In this document: positions 8,079 through 16,518 of the stretch, piece by piece
Layout of the letters: the number at the start of each line of letters is the position of its first letter
Position numbering within the stretch: the first letter of the stretch is position 1
Origin: Bacillota bacterium
GTDB lineage: Bacteria; Bacillota; Limnochordia; Darwinibacteriales; Darwinibacteriaceae
Direction: 5' to 3'
Assembly (NCBI GenBank): GCA_012837385.1
Contig: DURH01000059.1
Coordinates: forward strand, 18,851 to 82,850
DNA length: 64,000 bases
Notes under the pieces: generated by a model
What the model was told of the DNA's origin: nothing
The model's database searches: none
The model's input: the letters and a program-made list of their open reading frames with translations, nothing else
Program-made: the position numbers and the translations under genes

Positions 8079-9473
8079 ATGATTAGACGCAGCAAAGCAG
8101 TGGTGTTAACTGAAGGAAGCATCTTGCAAGGACTGCTCAGGCTGGCCCTACCCACCATTGGCACTTCTTTTGTCCAGATGGCTTACGGGTTTATCGATAT
8201 GATCTGGGTGGGCAGGCTGGGGAGTGGAGCTGTAGCCGCGGTGGGTACCGCGGGCTTTTTTACCTGGCTGGCCCATGCTTTTATCATTATCCCCAGGATT
8301 GGGGCAGAGGTGGGGGTAGCCCAATCCATAGGGAGGCAGGATAGGGAGGGTGCCGCCAAGGCCATCCGCCACAGCCTCCAGCTCATCGTAGTGCTCAGCG
8401 TGCTCTATGCTGCAGCCCTAGTGGCCCTGCGGGAGCCGCTCCTGGGCTTCTACCGCTTAGGTGCGGAAATCCAGGGTTTAGCCAGCACTTATCTTACCAT
8501 CATCTGTTATGGAATGGTGTTTTTTGCCGCCAACCCTGTCTTCACCGCCATTTTCAACGGAGCGGGCGACAGCACCACCCCCTTTCGGATCAATGCCCTA
8601 GGATTGGTTGCGAATATTATCCTTGATCCCATTTTCATTTTTGGCTTAGGCCCCATTCCAGAGATGGGGGTAGCTGGAGCAGCTGTGGCCACGGTGTTAG
8701 CTCAGCTGCTGGCTACTGGCGCCTTTGTTCTGGAAGCTCGCAAGAGACCAGAACTCTTTGCAGGCCTGAAGCCCTTTGCCAAGCCTGATTGGGCGTACCT
8801 AAAAGGTATGGTGATCATGGGCTTACCCATGGCTGTGCAGAACGCGCTGTTCACCTCCATTTCCATGGGCATAGCCAGGATTATCTCTGCGTGGGGGCCG
8901 TTAGCCATTGCGGTACAGAAGGTGGGCTCGCAGATTGAGTCCATTTCCTGGATGACTGCTGGCGGCTTTCAATCGGCCATGAGTGCCTTCTCGGGCCAAA
9001 ACTACGGCGCCAAGAAGGGCCAGAGGGTGTATCGAGGCTACTATGTGGGTTTAGGGATTGTCTCCTGCATAGGGTTTGCTGCCACCGCCGCCCTGATCTT
9101 CGCCGCCAGGCCCCTAATCTCCATTTTCCTGCATGAGCCAGAGGCCATTGCCCTTGGCGTCGCCTATTTGCGGATTTTGGGCATCTCCCAGCTGCCTCAA
9201 ACGGTGGAGATCCTCACAGCAGGGGCCTTTATCGGCTTGGGCAGGACTGCGCCCCCTTCCATTGTGGGCATCAGCCTCAATCTGTTCAGGATCCCTGCGG
9301 CTCTGATCCTGTCCGCGACTGCCCTGAACCTGGATGGGGTATGGTGGGCTATCAGTATTTCCTCCATCCTGAAGGGGATAATCCTCAGTACTTGGTATCT
9401 GCGCTTTATGAATAGGGATCAGGAAATGCTGAATCTCCGTGCAGCAAGCACGGCACAGGAGGGAATTAAGTGA
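8079..9473 (+). CDS. MATE family efflux transporter
   Basis: This 464-residue integral membrane protein has about twelve membrane segments arranged as two pseudo-symmetric MatE domains. The first begins LLRLALPTIGTSFVQMAYGF and the second near MVIMGLPMAVQNALFTSI. MATE proteins export drugs or metabolites using a sodium or proton gradient. The substrate is unknown. Translation starts at ATG 8079 with an upstream GCGAGGAAAG. The stop overlaps the next start (GTGA), so it is translationally coupled to gamma-glutamyltransferase, which hints at transport of a gamma-glutamyl or peptide-derived compound, an inference only. Confidence 0.93.
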   Translation: MIRRSKAVVLTEGSILQGLLRLALPTIGTSFVQMAYGFIDMIWVGRLGSGAVAAVGTAGFFTWLAHAFIIIPRIGAEVGVAQSIGRQDREGAAKAIRHSLQLIVVLSVLYAAALVALREPLLGFYRLGAEIQGLASTYLTIICYGMVFFAANPVFTAIFNGAGDSTTPFRINALGLVANIILDPIFIFGLGPIPEMGVAGAAVATVLAQLLATGAFVLEARKRPELFAGLKPFAKPDWAYLKGMVIMGLPMAVQNALFTSISMGIARIISAWGPLAIAVQKVGSQIESISWMTAGGFQSAMSAFSGQNYGAKKGQRVYRGYYVGLGIVSCIGFAATAALIFAARPLISIFLHEPEAIALGVAYLRILGISQLPQTVEILTAGAFIGLGRTAPPSIVGISLNLFRIPAALILSATALNLDGVWWAISISSILKGIILSTWYLRFMNRDQEMLNLRAASTAQEGIK

Positions 9474-11086
9474 ATCTAAACATTGGTGATCTGGGAGTCT
9501 GCTACCCTTCCCAGAGGTTTCCTTTTTATGGCCGGAAGGGCATGGTGGCCACTTCCAACGCCTTAGCAGCCCAAGCGGGGCTGGAAATGTTGAAAAAGGG
9601 AGGCAATGCGGTGGATGCCGCTTTGGCTGCCGCAGCCTGCCTTACCGTTCTTGAACCAACTTCCAACGGTATCGGCGGTGACGCCTTTGCCATTGTGGCT
9701 TTTCAAGGTGAGCTCTACGGCTTAAACGCCAGCGGACCGGCACCTCAGGCCATCAGCCTTAGGGCGCTGCAAGAGCAGGGGTATAAGGAAATACCTAAGT
9801 ATGGTTTTGTGCCTGTGAACGTACCAGGAGCGCCCGCGGGCTGGGCGGCCCTCTCTAAGCGCTTCGGTAGGCTTGATCTCAAGGAAGTCTTTGCTCCAGC
9901 TGTCGATTATGCGGAAAACGGCTATCCAGTTTCACCGGTGCTCAGCCGCCAGTGGAACCGCGCCTTTGAGATTTATTCTAAGCATCTGCAGAGCGAGGAG
10001 TATAAGCCTTGGTTTGACACCTTTGCCCCAGAGGGCAGGCCTCCCCAGGCTGGAGAAATGGTCCGTCTGCGTGATCATGCCAAGACCTTAAGCCTGATTG
10101 CGGACACCAAGGCTGAGGCCTTTTACCGCGGCGAGATCGCGGAGCGCATCGACTCCTTCTCCAAAAAACACGGAGGCTATCTGCGGGCTGAGGATCTAGC
10201 CGCCTACCAGGCGGAGTGGGTGGATCCCATCTTCACTAAGTACGGTGATTTGGAAGTGTGGGAGATTCCCCCCAACGGGCAGGGCATTGTGGCCCTGATG
10301 GCTCTGAACATCCTGCGGGGGTTTGACCTCAAGCCGGAAGACAAACATGCTGCCAGAACCTACCACCTGCAGATCGAGGCTCTGAAACTGGCCTTTACCG
10401 ATGCCCAGAAATATGTGGCTGATGCCAAGCATATGCAGGCTTCCGTTCCTTACCTGCTCTCTGAAGAGTGGGCGAAGGAAAAGCGCAAGCTGATCCGCTC
10501 AGATGCGCTGCTGCCTCCTCCTTCTCAGGAAGTCAAGGGAGGTACTGTGTACCTGTGTACCGCAGATGCGGAGGGTAATATGGTTTCCTTTATTCAGAGC
10601 AATTACATGGGCTTTGGCTCAGGGCTAGTGGTGCCAGGCACGGGTATCGCCCTCCACAACCGGGGACACAATTTCTCCTTTGATCCCCAGCATGTGAACT
10701 GCCTTGCTCCAGGCAAAAGGCCCTACCACACCATTATCCCAGGTTTCCTCACTAAGGATCGCAGGCCCTTGGGCCCCCTAGGCGTTATGGGCGGCTTTAT
10801 GCAGCCCCAGGGGCATGTGCAGGTGGTGATGAACCTGGTGAACTTCGGGCACAATCCCCAAGCTGCCCTGGATGCCCCCCGTTTTCAGTGGATTAAGGGC
10901 AATCAAGTGCAGTTGGAGAAGACCATGCCCCAGGAAGTGGTGGAACAGCTTGCCAGCTTGGGCCATGAGATAACGGTGACGGAAGAAAACACTGGTTACG
11001 GCCGGGGCCAGATCATCCTCAAGGCCGGGGACGTGTTAGTGGGCGGTACGGAGAGCCGGGTGGACGGAACGGTGGCTGTGTGGTAA
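9470..11086 (+). CDS. ggt: Gamma-glutamyltransferase family protein
   Basis: This 538-residue Ntn-hydrolase of the gamma-glutamyltranspeptidase family has the large-subunit signature GGNAVDAALAAAACLTVLEP and the GIGGDAF loop. The predicted autocleavage and catalytic threonine is Thr359 in GGTVYLCTAD. The downstream PTATGKRPYHT-like segment reads APGKRPYHTIIPGF, and GVMGGF follows. It has no signal peptide, so it should be cytoplasmic, like the cephalosporin-acylase/YwrD branch rather than the secreted glutathione-degrading enzyme. Start GTG 9470 overlaps the MATE stop by four bases and is preceded by AGGAGGG. Substrate is not determined. Confidence 0.92.
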   Translation: MNLNIGDLGVCYPSQRFPFYGRKGMVATSNALAAQAGLEMLKKGGNAVDAALAAAACLTVLEPTSNGIGGDAFAIVAFQGELYGLNASGPAPQAISLRALQEQGYKEIPKYGFVPVNVPGAPAGWAALSKRFGRLDLKEVFAPAVDYAENGYPVSPVLSRQWNRAFEIYSKHLQSEEYKPWFDTFAPEGRPPQAGEMVRLRDHAKTLSLIADTKAEAFYRGEIAERIDSFSKKHGGYLRAEDLAAYQAEWVDPIFTKYGDLEVWEIPPNGQGIVALMALNILRGFDLKPEDKHAARTYHLQIEALKLAFTDAQKYVADAKHMQASVPYLLSEEWAKEKRKLIRSDALLPPPSQEVKGGTVYLCTADAEGNMVSFIQSNYMGFGSGLVVPGTGIALHNRGHNFSFDPQHVNCLAPGKRPYHTIIPGFLTKDRRPLGPLGVMGGFMQPQGHVQVVMNLVNFGHNPQAALDAPRFQWIKGNQVQLEKTMPQEVVEQLASLGHEITVTEENTGYGRGQIILKAGDVLVGGTESRVDGTVAVW

Positions 11087-11150
11087 AGCAAGCAGGATCG
11101 GAGCTGCACAGACGAGAAGTGAATCTAGAGTGCAGGGAAGGAGGCGTCCC

Positions 11151-12305
11151 ATGATCTACTTAGACCAGGCCGCCACTTCATTTCCAAAGCCGCCCCAGGT
11201 GGGGCAGGCGGTGGTTTCAGCGCTGCAGACTGTGGGCAACAGTGGGCGGGGAGGCCATGAGCTGAGCTTAAGCGCCAGCCGCCTGATCTTCGAGGCCAGG
11301 CTGGAAGCCGCTCGGTTTTTTGGCAGCAGCGATCCCAGCCGCATCGCTTTTACCGCCAATGCCACGGAGAGTTTGAATCAAGCCCTGTTCGGCCTCTTGG
11401 AGCCGGGGGATCATGTGATCACCACAGCCCAGGAGCATAATTCAGTGCTCAGGCCCCTCTTTCTCCTGGAGCGGCGGGGAGTGGAACTGACAATCTTACC
11501 AGTAGACAGCCGGGGTGTAGTGGATCTGGAAGCCATAAGGCGCGAGCTGCGCCCTAACACCAGGGCGGTGGTGGCCGCCCATGGTTCCAATCTTACAGGA
11601 AGTCTTTTGGATCTAGGTTTTCTACTGGGCTTCTGCCGCGAGCATGGACTTATTGTGATTATTGATGCAGCCCAGACAGCGGGCTGGTATCCTTACAACC
11701 TAGCAGAGCAGCCCATTGATATCCTGTGTTTTACAGGACATAAGGCCCTCTACGGGCCCCAGGGAGTTGGCGGGATTTATGTGCGCCCAGGCCTCAAGTT
11801 GCGCCCCTTAAAAGTAGGGGGCAGCGGCGTTCAGACCTTTTCCCAGGAGCATCCCCAGGAGATGCCGGAAGCGCTGGAAGCGGGCACCTTGAATACTCCT
11901 GGGATTGCCGGGCTCTTGGCGGGGCTGCACTATGTGCAGGCCCAGGGGCTGGAGAAGATCCAGCAGCTGGAAGCTGATCTCACCAGCTATTTCCACGGGC
12001 TCGTTAAGGAAATTCCAGAGGTTGTGGTGTACGGAGATTTCCAGGCTGTTCACCGCCTGCCCATTGTGACTTTGAATCTTAAGGGTGTGGGAGCTAGTTT
12101 GGTCAGCCAGCTTTTGGCGGAAAGGGGCATCTGCACCCGCTCAGGGGGGCACTGTGCGCCCCTGCTCCACAAAGCGCTGGGCACCCAAGATCAAGGAGCG
12201 GTGCGGTTCAGCTTCTCCCACTTGAATACCAAGGCGGAGCTGGCAGAGACCGCGGCAGCTCTAGGGGAAATCGCCCGACAGTATGGAGGGAAGCAGCATG
12301 GTTGA
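11151..12305 (+). CDS. Cysteine desulfurase family aminotransferase (class V)
   Basis: This PLP enzyme of the class V aminotransferase/cysteine desulfurase family has 384 residues. It begins MIYLDQAATSFPKPP, carries the PLP-binding lysine Lys198 in TGHKALYG and the persulfide-forming Cys335 in SGGHCAPLLH. Members of this branch, adjacent to SelD and YedF, mobilise sulfur or selenium from cysteine or selenocysteine. ATG 11151 follows GGAAGGAGG. It overlaps the DUF3343 gene by eight bases and is the first gene of a four-gene selenium-linked operon, which suggests it delivers selenide to SelD. The role is inferred from context. Confidence 0.9.
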   Translation: MIYLDQAATSFPKPPQVGQAVVSALQTVGNSGRGGHELSLSASRLIFEARLEAARFFGSSDPSRIAFTANATESLNQALFGLLEPGDHVITTAQEHNSVLRPLFLLERRGVELTILPVDSRGVVDLEAIRRELRPNTRAVVAAHGSNLTGSLLDLGFLLGFCREHGLIVIIDAAQTAGWYPYNLAEQPIDILCFTGHKALYGPQGVGGIYVRPGLKLRPLKVGGSGVQTFSQEHPQEMPEALEAGTLNTPGIAGLLAGLHYVQAQGLEKIQQLEADLTSYFHGLVKEIPEVVVYGDFQAVHRLPIVTLNLKGVGASLVSQLLAERGICTRSGGHCAPLLHKALGTQDQGAVRFSFSHLNTKAELAETAAALGEIARQYGGKQHG

Positions 12306-12525
12306 AACCAGGGTAGTGATAACTTTTCAGACCACCACCCACGCCATAGCCTGGGAGCGGGCGTGTAAAGAGGAAGGCCTGCCAGGCCGCCTCATTCCCA
12401 TGCCGGTGGAGATCAGCGCCCACTGCGGCTTAGCCTGGTTGGCTGCCCCGGATACTGTGGACATTCTATTGGAGCGTGCCCGAGAGTTAGACTTAAGCTA
12501 TGATCGAGTTGTGGAATTGAAGTGA
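12298..12525 (+). CDS. DUF3343 family protein (putative Se/S carrier)
   Basis: This 75-residue protein belongs to DUF3343, small proteins that recur beside SelD, YedF and cysteine desulfurase genes in selenium-using bacteria. The landmarks are TTTHAIAWERACKEEG, the proline-rich PGRLIPMPVEIS and AHCGLAW, whose cysteine is the likely chalcogen-carrying residue. Start ATG 12298 lies seven bases after GGAGGG; an ATG at 12283 is upstream of that site. It overlaps the preceding desulfurase by eight bases and is followed by SelD after ten bases. Confidence 0.87.
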   Translation: MVETRVVITFQTTTHAIAWERACKEEGLPGRLIPMPVEISAHCGLAWLAAPDTVDILLERARELDLSYDRVVELK

Positions 12526-12535
12526 GGTGAGGCAG

Positions 12536-13561
12536 ATGGCAGAAGAATTGGTCTTTTGCCGAGGCGGGGGTTGAACCGCGAAAATTGGACCGGAGGTCCT
12601 GGCGAACATTTTGGCTCAGCTCCCCAAGGTTCAGGATCCTGATTTCTTGGTGGGCTTTGACCAGTCAGATGATGCAGCGGTTTACCGGCTCACAGATGAG
12701 TTGGCTTTAGTGCACACTTTGGATTTCTTCCCCCCCATGGTGGAAGATCCTTATACCTTCGGCCAGATTGCTGCCGCCAACGCCCTGAGCGATATCTGGG
12801 CCATGGGCGGTGAGCCCAAGACTGCCCTAAATATCGTCTGCTTTCCAGAGAAGATGGACTTGGAGATCCTCTCCCAGATTCTTCAGGGGGGCAGCGAAAA
12901 GGTGCTGGAAGCAGGCGCGGTGTTAGCCGGGGGCCATTCTATTGAGGACGATGGAGTGAAATATGGGCTCTCGGTAACTGGCATAGTGCATCCCCAGAAG
13001 ATTTATACCAATAGGGGATGTGAGCCTGGGGATCTGCTCGTTTTAACCAAGCCCCTAGGCGTAGCCATTATCTGCGGCGCGGCTAGGGTGGGAGAAGCAT
13101 CCCAGCAGGCCCTACAGAAGGCGGTCGCTTCCATGGCCACCCTTAATAAATACGCCGCGGAGATAATTAGGAAGTACCCCGTGCACGCCTGCACAGATGT
13201 GACGGGCTTTGGCTTCTTAGGCCACTTACATGAGATGCTGGGCGGAGAGCGCAAGGCTGTGATCTTCAGCAGTGAAGTACCGGTTATTCCCGAAGCCTTG
13301 GAGTATGCTGCGGAGTTCTTGGTTACCGGTGCGGCCCAGCGCAACCGCAATTTCCTCGAGGGGTATGTGGAGTTTGGGCCAGAGGTGCATTTCAGCATGG
13401 AAGAAGTGCTCTTTGATCCCCAGACTTCAGGGGGCCTTTTGGTGAGTGTGCCCAAGGCTGCCGCGGAGGATCTCCTGGCGGAGCTGGAGGGCCTGGATTT
13501 GCCCTGTGGGATTGTAGGAGAAATCGTGGACGAGCAGGAAAAGGAGATTGTGGTGAAATGA
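12536..13561 (+). CDS. selD: Selenophosphate synthase, itself a selenoprotein
   Basis: SelD makes selenophosphate from selenide and ATP. The frame from ATG 12536 (ribosome site GAGGTGAGGC) runs through a TGA at 12572-12574 without interruption. Reading that codon as selenocysteine gives [19 protein letters not shown], the conserved SelD active-site loop in which the position before the lysine is Cys or Sec; here Sec13 and Lys16. The rest shows the [11 protein letters not shown] metal-binding motif, [13 protein letters not shown] and the [10 protein letters not shown] loop. Without recoding, a caller would start internally near 12611 and lose the catalytic residue. It overlaps yedF by four bases (ATGA). 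A dedicated SelA/SelB/SelC system must exist elsewhere in the genome. Confidence 0.95.
12572..12616 (+). promoter_or_regulatory. UGA recoding site with bacterial SECIS candidate
   Basis: After the UGA at 12572-12574 the stem GGACC (12587-12591) and GGTCC (12595-12599) closes a GGA loop. Flanking AAAAT and ATTTT at 12581-12585 and 12608-12612 could extend it as a lower helix. Position just 3' of the codon and G in the apical loop fit what SelB recognises in bacterial SECIS elements. Confidence 0.65.
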
Positions 13562-14160
13562 AAAAGACCCTTGATGCCACAGGCTTGAGCTGCCCTTTGC
13601 CGGTTTTGGAAGCCAAAAAGGCACTGAAAGAACTCACAGCTGGGCAGCTGGAGGTTGTGGTTGACAATACCATCGCCCAGCAGAACTTGGAGAAAATGGC
13701 TAAGCAGCTGGGGTTGGAGTATGAACTGAACACTATCAGCGAGGACAGGTATGCCATAGTGATTACTGTGGGATCCGGGGAGCCCCAAACCCCAACAGCC
13801 CAGCCCGAGAAGGAGGCTGTGAGGGGCGATGAAATTGTGGTTTTGTCCAGTGACCAGATGGGCGCTGGGGATCCAGAACTTGGACGCCTGCTAATGAAAT
13901 CATTTGTCTATGCTGTAACTGAGCTGGAGGAGCTTCCCGCCAAGGTACTGCTCTACAACTCCGGCGTGAAGCTGGCAGTAAAGGGCGCGGATACCTTGGA
14001 AGACCTGCGCAAGCTCTCCGCCCAGGGAGTGGAGATTATGAGCTGCGGAACCTGCCTGAACTTCTTCGGACTCACAGAGCAGTTGGGTGTAGGTTCCATT
14101 ACGAATATGTATGAGATTGTCCAGAGCCAGCTGGCTGCTGGACGCATTCTGCGTCCCTAG
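13558..14160 (+). CDS. yedF: YedF selenium-metabolism sulfurtransferase-like protein
   Basis: This 200-residue protein has two domains. Residues about 1-75 are a TusA/SirA-like domain with the [12 protein letters not shown] motif (reactive Cys12). Residues about 90-200 are a DsrE-like domain with the cysteine pair in [11 protein letters not shown]. This exact architecture is the selenium-metabolism protein YedF (TIGR03527 type). ATG 13558 overlaps the selD stop. It is thought to move sulfane-type selenium or sulfur between proteins; with the adjacent desulfurase and DUF3343 protein it would feed SelD. Confidence 0.92.
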   Translation: MKKTLDATGLSCPLPVLEAKKALKELTAGQLEVVVDNTIAQQNLEKMAKQLGLEYELNTISEDRYAIVITVGSGEPQTPTAQPEKEAVRGDEIVVLSSDQMGAGDPELGRLLMKSFVYAVTELEELPAKVLLYNSGVKLAVKGADTLEDLRKLSAQGVEIMSCGTCLNFFGLTEQLGVGSITNMYEIVQSQLAAGRILRP

Positions 14161-14176
14161 AGAGGAGTCTTAATCA

Positions 14177-14989
14177 ATGAGGTATCACGGCTGGTTTAAG
14201 CCGCAGCACGATTTTGAGTATGCTGTGCAGGCCCTGGAGGCAGGCCTGCATGGCTTTGAGGTGGTAGGCGGAGAGTCGCACTACGATCCTGAGCAGTTTA
14301 AAGTGTACAGGGAAAACATCAAGCGCATTAAAGAAGAGCTTGAGGCGACCTTTACCCTCCATGCCCCCATCACCGATATCAACCTGGGCAGCATCAACCG
14401 CCGGATCAGGGAGGCATCTGTGCAGGATGTCAAGGCTGCCCTGGAGATGGCCCGGGAGATTGGAGCTTCCGCGGTGGCGGTGCATGCCTCCCCAGGCATT
14501 CTCGCCATGCCCGGTGGGAAGTGGTCCAAGGAGACAGCGTCGCCTACCATCCGGGACGAGCTGGTGCCCCAAGAGGAGTTTTTGGTGCGGTCCATCAAGG
14601 ATTTGGCGGATCTCGCCCCAGACCTGTTGATCTGCCTCGAGAACTTAGTCTATCCCCATGAACTCTACCGCAGCCCAGAAGAGCTCAAAAGACTGCTGGG
14701 TAAGGTGAACCGCAGTAATGTGGGGATGACCCTTGATGTGGGGCACGCGGTTGTATCTGGCTATCAGCCCAGCGAGTTTATCAACCTGCTCTTCGATGAG
14801 ATCTTCCATGTTCACCTCCACGACAACTCGGGAAGCGTCGATGAACACCTGCCTTTAGGCCAGGGCACCATCGACTATGTCCACGTCATCCAGTCCTTGA
14901 AGCAGCTGGACTATCAGGGTGTGGTCACGTTTGAGTTTTCGCTGGAAGATCCTAATAGCTACCGTGATTATCTATACAAATTTTCCTGA
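14177..14989 (+). CDS. Sugar phosphate isomerase/epimerase-like TIM barrel
   Basis: This 270-residue protein belongs to the AP-endonuclease-2/xylose-isomerase-like TIM-barrel family. Barrel motifs visible are FTLHAPITDINLG, VAVHASPGI, LICLENLV, VGMTLDVGHAV, FHVHLHDNSG and VVTFEFSLED; the His, Glu and Asp residues in them are the usual metal ligands. Such proteins include sugar isomerases, inosose dehydratases and endonuclease IV, so the reaction is undetermined. It follows yedF by 16 bases, with GAGGAGTC before ATG 14177, and precedes the acetyltransferase gene by 12 bases, so it is probably part of the same transcript. Confidence 0.85.
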   Translation: MRYHGWFKPQHDFEYAVQALEAGLHGFEVVGGESHYDPEQFKVYRENIKRIKEELEATFTLHAPITDINLGSINRRIREASVQDVKAALEMAREIGASAVAVHASPGILAMPGGKWSKETASPTIRDELVPQEEFLVRSIKDLADLAPDLLICLENLVYPHELYRSPEELKRLLGKVNRSNVGMTLDVGHAVVSGYQPSEFINLLFDEIFHVHLHDNSGSVDEHLPLGQGTIDYVHVIQSLKQLDYQGVVTFEFSLEDPNSYRDYLYKFS

Positions 14990-15001
14990 GGGGAGCCCGT
15001 T

Positions 15002-15784
15002 ATGTACAGCAAGGAGGATCTTAAAAGGGATTTGAAGGGCCTGGGCATCCAGCCCCAGGACACCCTCCTGGTGCATTCTTCCCTCAAGTCTTTGGGACCG
15101 GTGCGGGGGGGAGCTGAGGCGGTGCTGGATGCCTTCTGCGAATACTTAGCTCCAGGCCTGTTGGTTTTACCCACCCACACTTGGGACCAGATCAATGGGA
15201 TCTACAATGTCTTTGATTTGGCAGAGGAACCCTCTTGCGTGGGGGTGCTCACCAACCTGTTCCGCCAGCGCCCAGGAGTTCTGCGCTCCTGGCATCCCAC
15301 CCATTCTGTGGCGGCCTATGGCCCAGATGCCCAGGAGTTTATCCAGGGTGAGGAGAAATTTGACACTCCCTGTCCCAGGGAAGGGTGCTGGGGCAAGCTC
15401 TACGACCGCGGAGCTAAGGTGCTGTTCTTAGGCGTCCCTCTTACCTGCAACACCCTCATTCACGGAGTGGAGGAGTGGGCAGGGGTACCCAACCGCATCA
15501 GTGCCGGGTATCAACTGCTGAAAATCCGCACTCCTGATGGGCGCCTCCTAGATCGGCCCATGCGCCGCCATAAGGCCCCCATCCGTAATCTATCTGACAA
15601 CTATGACAAGCTGGAGGAGCCTTTACTCACCCTGGGTATTGCGGTACGGGGGAAGATTGGCGCTGCGGTGAGTACCCTGATCGAGGTGGCACCCATGGTG
15701 GACCTCACCATGGAGTTCCTGCGGCGCAATCCCGATCTGTTCTTAGATCGGGAGCCCATCCCTATAGAGTGGTATCAAGGATAG
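15002..15784 (+). CDS. Aminoglycoside N3-acetyltransferase family protein
   Basis: This 260-residue protein of the AAC(3)/antibiotic N-acetyltransferase family has the conserved N-terminal VHSSLKSLGPVRGG segment and the central WHPTHSVAAYGP motif with the active-site histidine. It also has GKLYDRGAKVLFLGVPLTCN. Members acetylate the 3-amino group of aminoglycosides with acetyl-CoA, but many genomic copies, including ones beside sugar or amino-acid genes, act on other amines. No other resistance gene or mobile element is nearby, so a housekeeping substrate is more likely. The overlapping operon spacing with its neighbours (12 and 9 bases) shows shared transcription. Confidence 0.9.
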   Translation: MYSKEDLKRDLKGLGIQPQDTLLVHSSLKSLGPVRGGAEAVLDAFCEYLAPGLLVLPTHTWDQINGIYNVFDLAEEPSCVGVLTNLFRQRPGVLRSWHPTHSVAAYGPDAQEFIQGEEKFDTPCPREGCWGKLYDRGAKVLFLGVPLTCNTLIHGVEEWAGVPNRISAGYQLLKIRTPDGRLLDRPMRRHKAPIRNLSDNYDKLEEPLLTLGIAVRGKIGAAVSTLIEVAPMVDLTMEFLRRNPDLFLDREPIPIEWYQG

Positions 15785-15793
15785 GAGAGAGAA

Positions 15794-16390
15794 ATGGAAA
15801 ACCTGCCCAAGCGCTTAGCACAGCAGCTGAAGTTCGTGATGGAGATCGATAAGCTCAAGAACATCTACAGGCAGAACCTGATCGCCGATGCTTCCCGCCG
15901 GGAAAACGATGCAGAGCATTCCTGGCACCTAGCGGTGTTGGCGGTGCTGTTGGCAGAATACGTGCCTGAGCCTGTGGATCTGCTCAAGGTGATGAAGATG
16001 GTGCTGCTCCACGATGTGGTGGAGATCGACGCGGGAGATGTCTTCTGCTACGATCCTGAAGCCGCGGTGGGCAAGGAGGAGCGAGAAATCAAGGCGGCGG
16101 AGCGCATTTACGGCCTGCTCCCAGCTGATCAGGGGCGGGAACTGCGGGAACTCTGGGACGAGTTTGAAGCCAGGGCCACCCCGGAAGCCAAGTTCGCGGC
16201 CTGTCTAGATCGCCTCCAGCCCCTCCTGCTCAACTTCCACACAGAAGGAGGCACCTGGCGCATCCACGGCGTACCCGCGGCTAAGGTGCGGCAGCGCATG
16301 GAACCCATTGCCCAGATCTCCCCGGTCTTAGGGGAAGCGGTGGAACAGCTGCTGCAGGAGGCGATTGCCAGAGGGATTCTGCAGGAATGA
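15794..16390 (+). CDS. HD-domain hydrolase (YfbR/HDDC2-like)
   Basis: This 198-residue metal-dependent phosphohydrolase has the His-Asp motif split as ENDAEHSWHLAVLAVLLA and MVLLHDVVEIDAGD, and a later Asp in FAACLDRLQPLLLNF. The layout matches the YfbR/HDDC2 group of 5'-deoxynucleotidases. It starts at ATG 15794 after AGGAGAGAG, nine bases past the acetyltransferase gene. Its likely role is removal of phosphate from nucleoside monophosphates; this rests on family membership. Confidence 0.9.
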   Translation: MENLPKRLAQQLKFVMEIDKLKNIYRQNLIADASRRENDAEHSWHLAVLAVLLAEYVPEPVDLLKVMKMVLLHDVVEIDAGDVFCYDPEAAVGKEEREIKAAERIYGLLPADQGRELRELWDEFEARATPEAKFAACLDRLQPLLLNFHTEGGTWRIHGVPAAKVRQRMEPIAQISPVLGEAVEQLLQEAIARGILQE

Positions 16391-16405
16391 TGAACAGATA
16401 GAAAA

Positions 16406-16442
16406 GAAGCGGCCCCAGCCCTTTCCGAGCTGGCGCCGCTTC
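16406..16442. terminator. Hairpin between convergent HD hydrolase and leuS genes
   Basis: GAAGCGGC and GCCGCTTC arms with internal CCAGC/GCTGG pairing enclose a C/T-rich loop. It sits just after the HD hydrolase stop and likely ends that transcript. T content after the stem is modest. Confidence 0.6.
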
Positions 16443-16518
16443 AACTGTTCTTGCCTCTTGCTTCCCGCTTCTTACCTCCTGCTTCCTGCTTCCTGCCTCC
16501 TGCCTCTTGCTTCCTGCC
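16443..16518. repeat. Degenerate CTTGCCT/CTTCCTG heptamer tract
   Basis: About 75 bases of pyrimidine-rich 7-base units (CTTGCCT, CTTGCTT, CTTCCTG, CCTCCTG) fill the gap before the leuS stop. The reverse-complement version recurs at 39143-39190. It is non-coding. Confidence 0.7.

Noticed and set aside
12611-13561. SelD beginning at 12611 without its catalytic residue
   Set aside because: The in-frame upstream ATG and UGA give the conserved Sec loop, so the shorter start is an artefact of standard decoding.
15002-15784. Acquired aminoglycoside resistance gene
   Set aside because: The AAC(3)-family protein is in a tight operon with housekeeping-type genes and there is no mobile element, so a resistance role is not supported.
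16443-16518. CRISPR array
   Set aside because: Units are only about seven bases, degenerate and without spacers, so it is a simple repeat tract.
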